Source of the DNA: CAZIDL01 sp964537825
GTDB lineage: Bacteria > Bacteroidota > Bacteroidia > Flavobacteriales_D > CAYVSK01
Reading direction: 5' to 3'
Length of the DNA stretch: 11,312 nt
NCBI GenBank assembly: GCA_964537825.1
Contig: CAZIDL010000070.1
Span: 1 to 11,312 of the forward strand
Positions 8,101 to 11,312 of this stretch are shown here, piece after piece. A program made the translations under genes and the position numbers. Every line of letters begins with the position of its first letter. Positions within the stretch are counted from its first letter, which is position 1. The notes below the pieces were generated by a model. It had not been told where the DNA came from and did not search any database. It saw only the letters and a list, made by a program, of their open reading frames with translations.

Positions 8101-10030
8101 CTCGCTCTCATCCAACCCGAGCGACGGGACCAACTACAGTAGCGGCGATGCCCTCGGAGGGGGCACCGTGGTCCGATCGAGCAGCGATACCGACTTTTCG
8201 GCCACCGGCCTCAACAGTGGGACCACCTATTATTTCTTCGTCTTCGCCTACGATAGCGCAGGATGCAGCGGTGGACCCGCCTATAAGACACCAGGGCTCC
8301 AGGGGAACGAGACCACTCCTGTCCCTTGTACCGCACCAGCATCCCAGGTCAGCTCCCTGGTACTGAACGCAACGAGCCCCTCCCAGATCGACGGGTATTT
8401 CGATAGCACCGGGACCGCNNNNNNNNNNNNNNNNNNNNNNNNNNNNNNNNNNNNNNNNNNNNNNNNNNNNNNNNNNNNNNNNNNNNNNNNNNNNNNNNNN
8501 NNNNNNNNNNNNNNNNNNTACGATAGCGCAGGATGCAGCGGTGGACCCGCCTATAAGACACCAGGGCTCCAGGACAACGAAAGCACTCCCTTGCCTCCCT
8601 GTACGGATCCGGCATCCCAGGTCAGTTCTCTGGTATTGAACGCAGCGAGCCCCTCCCAGATCGACGGCTCCTTCGATAGCAGCGGGACCGCTGCCGATGG
8701 ATTCCTCGTGGTGAAGAGCACCAGCAGTTCGCTCTCATCCAACCCGAGCGACGGGACCAACTACAGTAGCGGTGATGCCCTCGGAGGGGGTACCGTGGTC
8801 CGATCGAGCAGCGATACGGACTTCTCGGCCACCGGCCTCAACAGTGGGACCACCTATTATTTCTTCGTCTTCGCCTATGATAGCGCTGCATGCACCGGTG
8901 GGCCTTCCTATAAAACGCCAGGCCTCCAGGGGAACGAAAGCACTCCTACTCCTTGTAGCACTCCGCTCCAGCAAGCAAAATCCCTTACGCTTAACGATGT
9001 GAGCACCAGCAGTATCGAGGGAGCTTTCGACAGTAGCAATACAGGAGCGGATGGATTCCTGGTTGTAAGGAGCAACTCAGCTTCCCTTTCATCCTTACCG
9101 AGCAATGGCAGCTCCTATAGCAATGGAGATGCATTGGGTGGAGGTACTGTAGTGAAGGCGTCCACGGACACCTCCTTTGTAGCTAGCTCTCTGAACCCGA
9201 ACACGCTCTATTACTTCTTCATCTTTGCTTACAACGATGCCGGTTGCTATGGAGGACCGAAGTATCTCACTCCTTCTTTGAAAGGGCATGAAGCGACGCA
9301 GCGTAGCGACGGGTATTGTGCCGCTATTGCTCATCCCGGTAGCGGTGAGCACATCAAGAAAGTGAGCATCGAGAACATCGACAATACGAGCGGGAAAGAG
9401 CCAAAGGGATATGGGGATTACAGCAACCTTTCGACCGAGCTTTCGAAGAACAAATCCCATACCCTCGAAGTAACGATCGATACCGATGGAGACACGACTG
9501 CTCACGTTCATGCATGGATCGATCTGGATCAGGATCAGAACTTTCAGCAGCCCGATGAGAAATTCGATCTGGGAGATGCCACGAATGCAAGTTCGGCTGT
9601 TCTGAGCAGCAGTATCAGCTTGCCATCTTCAGCCAGTCTAGGGAATACTATCATGCGGATCGTCCAGTCAAGCGGAAGCGACCCCGGTCCTTGCTTGGAA
9701 GGGTTCGCCGGGGAGGTTGAGGACTACACGGTCGAGATCGTGGACCGCTCAGGAATTGCGAAAAAGGACCAGGGGATCAGTATGGAGCTCTTCCCCAACC
9801 CGAACGATGGTACCTTCAAAATAAGCGTACCGAACCCTGACCGAAAGGATCTGGAGATCACTGTATTCGATCCAAAGGGAAACAAGGTCTACCAGCGAAG
9901 CCATGGACCCAGACCGCTGGACCAAAGGAAGATCGATCTAAAGCCCGACGCGGCGGAAGGCAATTACCTGATCCGGTTGAAAGTGGGGGATGAACTTGTC
10001 ACACGGAAATTCCTGGTGGAAGATCAATAG
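5183..10030 (+). CDS. giant T9SS-secreted protein: Asp-box propeller, FnIII-like repeats, GEVED, sorting domain
   Basis: The protein is 1615 aa as assembled; the true length is uncertain because of the N gap. Residues 1-31 are a basic then hydrophobic export signal without a clear signal peptidase I site. Residues 32-112 are a polar, Lys/Glu-rich pro-region. About 113-805 form a beta-propeller region of sialidase/sortilin type, opening WVERGPKSVGGRTRA. It has Asp-boxes at 208-215, 264-271, 322-328, 373-379, 428-435 and 718-724. Residues 812-1378 are five FnIII-like repeats of about 118 aa, each with two conserved cysteines. Residues 1379-1520 are a GEVED domain ending GEVEDYTVEI. Residues 1534-1615 are a type A T9SS sorting domain (ELFPNPNDGTF...GNYLIRL...RKFLVE). 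No catalytic residues can be assigned. Adhesion or glycan binding at the cell surface is the best guess. ATG 5186 is an equally possible start. Confidence 0.92.
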   Translation: MMIFRTTARKWMSACLLIGIASFFIFSYFYYQGTQEDLSERERYARYLRKHAPDQSSGSEKKAEDPGPAFQQNFLATMDPKLKRPTPEVLPQVRQRIQKINSGRAPGESGIPWVERGPKSVGGRTRAIMFDPNDPNNEKVWAGGVTGGLWYTNDITSSDSSWHKVNDFWANLAVSCIAFDPNDPQTFYVGTGEDFYAGSSRGAGIWKTTNGGTSWSQLSSTTDFYYVNDLIVRNEGGNSVVYAAVGGAKYKGVFHTANVGLQRSTDGGSSWTEVMPDAPNGQPYCSADIELAKDNRIWVGTKANSFSGSDVEDRGGGRIFWSDDGTSWSGNVHNPSSTNSRVELATAPSDKNYVYAIMAGSNLTDVDNMLYTSDQGGSWNSMNQPDDADNDIPSNDFSRGQAFYDLIIQVDPNDPSTVYAGAINLHKSTDKGTTWSQISKWSNNPDMDQLSCSKVHADQHEILFRNGNSTEAVFGTDGGVFYTSSLDIAANNDVIERRTKGYNVTQYYACAMHPDSAMNEFIAGSQDNGTQRYTSPGMNNTQKILGADGGYNFYDEDQPDYLIASTYYNRYFLYDLSGGISFVQTLQNDRNSGDFINAADYDGQQNILYSGKDASKINMIRNVISSPTIDSFSISGMGSMATAFKVSPYTTSSTKLFVGTQAGRLFRVDNADGSPSITEITGGSFPSGTISCIEIGQNENELLVTFSNYGVSSVWYSSDGGSSWSDKEGDLSNMPVRWGLFNPNNYNEVVLATELGVWRTEDLSAASPSWVPSNSGLAKVRVDMLRKRKSDDQVLAATHGRGLFSSTFLPACTAPSSQPSSLVLNAVDSSRIDGHFDTTGSNADGYLVVRSTNSSLSANPSDGTSYSSGDALGGGTVVKASNDTNFSATGLNNGTTYYFFVFAYDQKNCTGGPDYINNSPLQGNETTPTPCSAPASQASSLVLNATSPSQIDGYFDSTGTAADGFLVVKSTSSSLSSNPSDGTNYSSGDALGGGTVVRSSSDTDFSATGLNSGTTYYFFVFAYDSAGCSGGPAYKTPGLQGNETTPVPCTAPASQVSSLVLNATSPSQIDGYFDSTGTXXXXXXXXXXXXXXXXXXXXXXXXXXXXXXXXXXYDSAGCSGGPAYKTPGLQDNESTPLPPCTDPASQVSSLVLNAASPSQIDGSFDSSGTAADGFLVVKSTSSSLSSNPSDGTNYSSGDALGGGTVVRSSSDTDFSATGLNSGTTYYFFVFAYDSAACTGGPSYKTPGLQGNESTPTPCSTPLQQAKSLTLNDVSTSSIEGAFDSSNTGADGFLVVRSNSASLSSLPSNGSSYSNGDALGGGTVVKASTDTSFVASSLNPNTLYYFFIFAYNDAGCYGGPKYLTPSLKGHEATQRSDGYCAAIAHPGSGEHIKKVSIENIDNTSGKEPKGYGDYSNLSTELSKNKSHTLEVTIDTDGDTTAHVHAWIDLDQDQNFQQPDEKFDLGDATNASSAVLSSSISLPSSASLGNTIMRIVQSSGSDPGPCLEGFAGEVEDYTVEIVDRSGIAKKDQGISMELFPNPNDGTFKISVPNPDRKDLEITVFDPKGNKVYQRSHGPRPLDQRKIDLKPDAAEGNYLIRLKVGDELVTRKFLVEDQ
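7616..9316 (+). repeat. tandem array of about 354-bp repeats encoding FnIII-like domains
   Basis: Five in-frame units start at the codon of a conserved Cys: 7616 (357 bp), 7973 (354 bp), 8327 (interrupted by N), 8600 (354 bp) and 8954 (about 360 bp). Each runs from a C-x-x-P-x-x-Q start through SYSSGDALGGGTVV and TTYYFFVFAYD to a second Cys followed by GGP. By eye, units 2 and 4 differ at about 36 of 354 bases (roughly 90% identity). Within the central 184 bases they differ at only about 6 sites, all synonymous. The outer units 1 and 5 are more divergent, the usual picture when inner units of an array have expanded or been homogenised most recently. Confidence 0.9.
8419..8518. other. assembly gap of exactly 100 N inside repeat unit 3
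   Basis: Exactly 100 N is a common placeholder for a gap of unknown size. The left flank (up to 8418) aligns with unit 2 up to 8064 and the right flank (from 8519) aligns with unit 2 from 8249. One intact unit would therefore need 184 bases here. The difference, 84, is a multiple of three, so the reading frame is kept either way. Further whole units of 354 bases could also be missing. Confidence 0.97.
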
Positions 10031-10034
10031 TTAA

Positions 10035-10424
10035 CTAGCTGGTCCCCAAAAGGCTGTTCCGAAGTTCTTTGAAAGAGCTCGGATCCCCCTCGAAAAGGTT
10101 CATTTTGATCGTGTGGGATCTGGAGGTCTTATCGATACACCCGAGTGCTTCAGGGGTATATAAGCAATGTCCCCCGACCGGATCATCTCCCATAGAAAGT
10201 TCTTCTTCTCGGGATCGGAACGAACAGGACCTCCTGGCTGGGGGTAAGAAAAGAGCATAGAAGGTTCAAGGACCCCTACCATAGAGGGCTTTTATATCGA
10301 GGTCCTTCCCACGTTTTCCTTTGACCTCGGCCATCAATTCAGCCTCATCCGGATAGGCCCGGGGCATATCGCAATTCATGCCTTTATTCTTTCCAGCACC
10401 CTCTAGGAAAAGGGGAGCGGCGGA
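10035..10424 (-). pseudogene. possible decayed gene in the 438-bp gene-poor stretch after the T9SS gene
   Basis: The stretch 10031-10468 has no convincing intact gene on either strand. On the minus strand, one frame is open from 10424 to a TAG at 10035-10037 with a single internal TGA (10266-10268). It splits into a 37-aa ATG ORF (10379-10266; AYPDEAELMAEVKGKRGKDL) and a 52-aa ATG ORF (10193-10035; GHCLYTPEALGCIDK, then NLFEGDPSSFKELRNSLLG). A second minus-strand frame (10282-10100) gives a 60-aa ORF that also looks protein-like (SDPEKKNFLWEMIRSGDIAY). The options are a gene broken by one nonsense mutation or by frameshifts, two very small genes, or chance. About six stops would be expected by chance in 130 codons, but six frames were examined. 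I do not recognise a family, and the call is tentative. Confidence 0.2.
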
Positions 10425-10468
10425 TCAGCTCAACCCGAGCTTATTGAATGAGAAAGTAGGACAGCGGG

Positions 10469-10696
10469 TCACTCCTGTCCGTTCCCACCACTTTCCTCTT
10501 CGTCGTCGATCTCGAACCACTCAGCGTCATTGAAACTGAGGTAGTAGCGGATGTAATACTTCTCGTCCACGTTGAAGACGAGCGCCCCTTCGTTCCCGTT
10601 CTCGTCCTCTTCTTCGAAGAGCTCGAGCTCTTCGAGGTCCACTTTCTGGTCATCCTGACCGAGGAGTTCTTCGAGGTGCTTTTTGATCTCGTTCAT
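10469..10696 (-). CDS. small, very acidic protein, function unknown
   Basis: This 75-aa soluble protein has about 26 Asp/Glu against 5 Lys/Arg, a net charge near -21. Residues 2-12 are a short amphipathic helix (NEIKKHLEELL), 19-31 an acidic stretch, 36-60 beta-like with a run of aromatics (KYYIRYYLSFNDAEWFEI), and 61-75 an acidic, Gly/Asn-rich tail. The frame is open further upstream to 10873, but that extension runs antisense through the DUF2784 gene and its residues look random. ATG 10696 is therefore the start I support. It diverges from the DUF2784-type gene with 99 bases between starts. I know no family for it. A binding role or DNA mimicry is speculation from charge alone. Confidence 0.72.
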   Translation of the reverse strand: MNEIKKHLEELLGQDDQKVDLEELELFEEEDENGNEGALVFNVDEKYYIRYYLSFNDAEWFEIDDEEESGGNGQE

Positions 10697-10756
10697 AGCT
10701 TCCAGATATTGGATGCAAGGTAATGAAGAAGGGTGATCCGGTCCCTTCGGATGCGA

Positions 10757-10764
10757 TAAGTTTG
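10757..10764 (+). promoter_or_regulatory. Bacteroidota-type -7 element upstream of the DUF2784-type gene
   Basis: TAAGTTTG is a full match to TAnnTTTG in the short divergent intergenic space, 31 bases before the start codon, leaving a leader of about 25 bases. No clear -33 TTTG is found 17-23 bases upstream. Position and the full -7 match are the only support. Confidence 0.38.
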
Positions 10765-10795
10765 CCTTCCCCTTTACCCTAATTATGAGAGCAGT

Positions 10796-11173
10796 ATGCT
10801 CCGCTTCCTCGACCTGTTCTTTCTGACCTTCCACTCTGCTTGGATGCTCTTCAACCTTTTCGGATGGATCCATCCCCGAACCCGTCCCTGGAACCTCCTC
10901 ACGCTACTACTTACCGGCCTTTCATGGTTCGGGATGGGGCTCTTCTACGGCTGGGGGTACTGCATCTGCACCGATCGGCATTGGCAGGTCCTGAATGAGA
11001 TGGGTCAGCACGGCCTTCCGAACTCCTATTTGACCTACCTGGCCGAACGTTTCTTCGGGATATCACCTGAGCGCTGGCTCGTCGACACGATCGCAGTGGC
11101 TGGGTTGTTGATCCCTCTAGCGCTGAACCTCTTTTTGCGTTGGAAAAGAAGATGGGACAAGAAAAAAGGATGA
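10796..11173 (+). CDS. DUF2784-type small integral membrane protein
   Basis: This is a 125-aa membrane protein of normal length for DUF2784. Hydrophobic segments lie at about 3-23, 33-55 and 95-115. Between them is the hydrophilic, Cys-containing stretch GWGYCICTDRHW (52-63), which matches the family's typical GxGYCxxTDxHW signature. His13 with the downstream FNLFGW (19-24) and HPRTRPWNLLTLL also fit the family pattern as I remember it. The tail (RWKRRWDKKKG) is strongly basic and should be cytoplasmic. No biochemical function is established for this family to my knowledge. The ATG at 10796 is the only sensible start, since the nearby ATG at 10785 is out of frame. It is transcribed divergently from the acidic 75-aa gene, and no downstream partner is visible in the window. 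Confidence 0.83.
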   Translation: MLRFLDLFFLTFHSAWMLFNLFGWIHPRTRPWNLLTLLLTGLSWFGMGLFYGWGYCICTDRHWQVLNEMGQHGLPNSYLTYLAERFFGISPERWLVDTIAVAGLLIPLALNLFLRWKRRWDKKKG

Positions 11174-11312
11174 AAGGCTCGGATCCCCGACAGCTCCTTC
11201 TTATGCAAGCCGCTTCTACCAAGGGGAACAACTTTTCACAGCGCATTTGTTTCCCCCTACCCAGAAGAGCTTTTCGTAACTATAAAGGTACTCTTCATCC
11301 CCACCATACTTG

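Noticed and set aside
7616..9316. Repeat array considered as a CRISPR or mobile-element repeat
   Set aside because: The units are 354 bp, in frame, without spacers or terminal inverted repeats, and encode FnIII-like domains of one protein.
10268..10307. Hairpin with outer arms AAGGACC / GGTCCTT and an inner CCCT / AGGG
   Set aside because: The loop between the outer arms is long (26 bases), no T run follows on either strand, and it lies inside the possible gene remnant, so I cannot call it a terminator or RNA element.
10697..10873. N-terminal extension of the acidic protein to 134 aa
   Set aside because: The extra 59 residues run antisense through the start of the DUF2784-type gene, look random, and would remove the shared intergenic space. 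The internal ATG at 10696 begins a natural helix.
11223..11256. Inverted repeat GGGGAACA / TGTTTCCCC downstream of the DUF2784-type gene
   Set aside because: It needs one bulged base and a 17-base loop, and has no T run after it. The arms could be a Rho-type or structural hairpin, but the support is too thin.

Overview
The window looks like chromosomal DNA of a Bacteroidota bacterium, probably a moderately high-GC member of the Flavobacteriales. The evidence is a C-terminal type IX secretion (T9SS type A) sorting domain, a GEVED domain, a 7TMR-DISM/SpoIIE signalling protein, few Shine-Dalgarno sequences, and TAnnTTTG-like -7 promoter elements. The lineage below phylum is inference. There are no rRNA or tRNA genes, CRISPR arrays, insertion sequences or phage genes, so this reads as ordinary chromosome with one large surface-protein locus.

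Layout. (1) 150-416 (+): a small helical protein under a plausible Bacteroidota promoter, closed by a strong intrinsic terminator at 446-481. (2) 595-2267 (+): a two-gene unit, a 72-aa two-helix membrane protein whose stop overlaps the start of a sodium:solute symporter (ATGA). (3) 2283-4463 (-): a 7TM-DISM receptor fused to a coiled coil and a SpoIIE/PP2C phosphatase, convergent with the symporter and only 15 bp from it. (4) 4697-10030 (+): a probable two-gene operon, a small lipoprotein followed 18 bp later by a giant (about 1615 aa or more) T9SS-secreted protein. That protein has an Asp-box beta-propeller region, five or more FnIII-like repeats, a GEVED domain and a sorting tail. (5) 10031-10468: a gene-poor stretch with possible remains of a decayed minus-strand gene. 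(6) 10469-10696 (-): a very acidic 75-aa protein, divergent from (7) 10796-11173 (+), a DUF2784-type membrane protein. The last 139 bases hold no gene I can support.

A run of exactly 100 N (8419-8518) lies in the most conserved part of the FnIII-like repeat array. Aligning the intact neighbouring unit across it predicts 184 missing bases, or 184 plus a multiple of 354. The true repeat number and protein length are therefore unknown.

Functionally, the lipoprotein and giant T9SS protein probably act at the cell surface. The symporter pair imports an unidentified solute with sodium. The 7TM-SpoIIE protein probably turns an external signal into dephosphorylation of an unlinked target. I see no clear new multi-gene system. 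The points most worth a second look are the collapsed repeat array, the lipoprotein/T9SS pairing, the symporter companion protein and the possible gene remnant near 10.2 kb.
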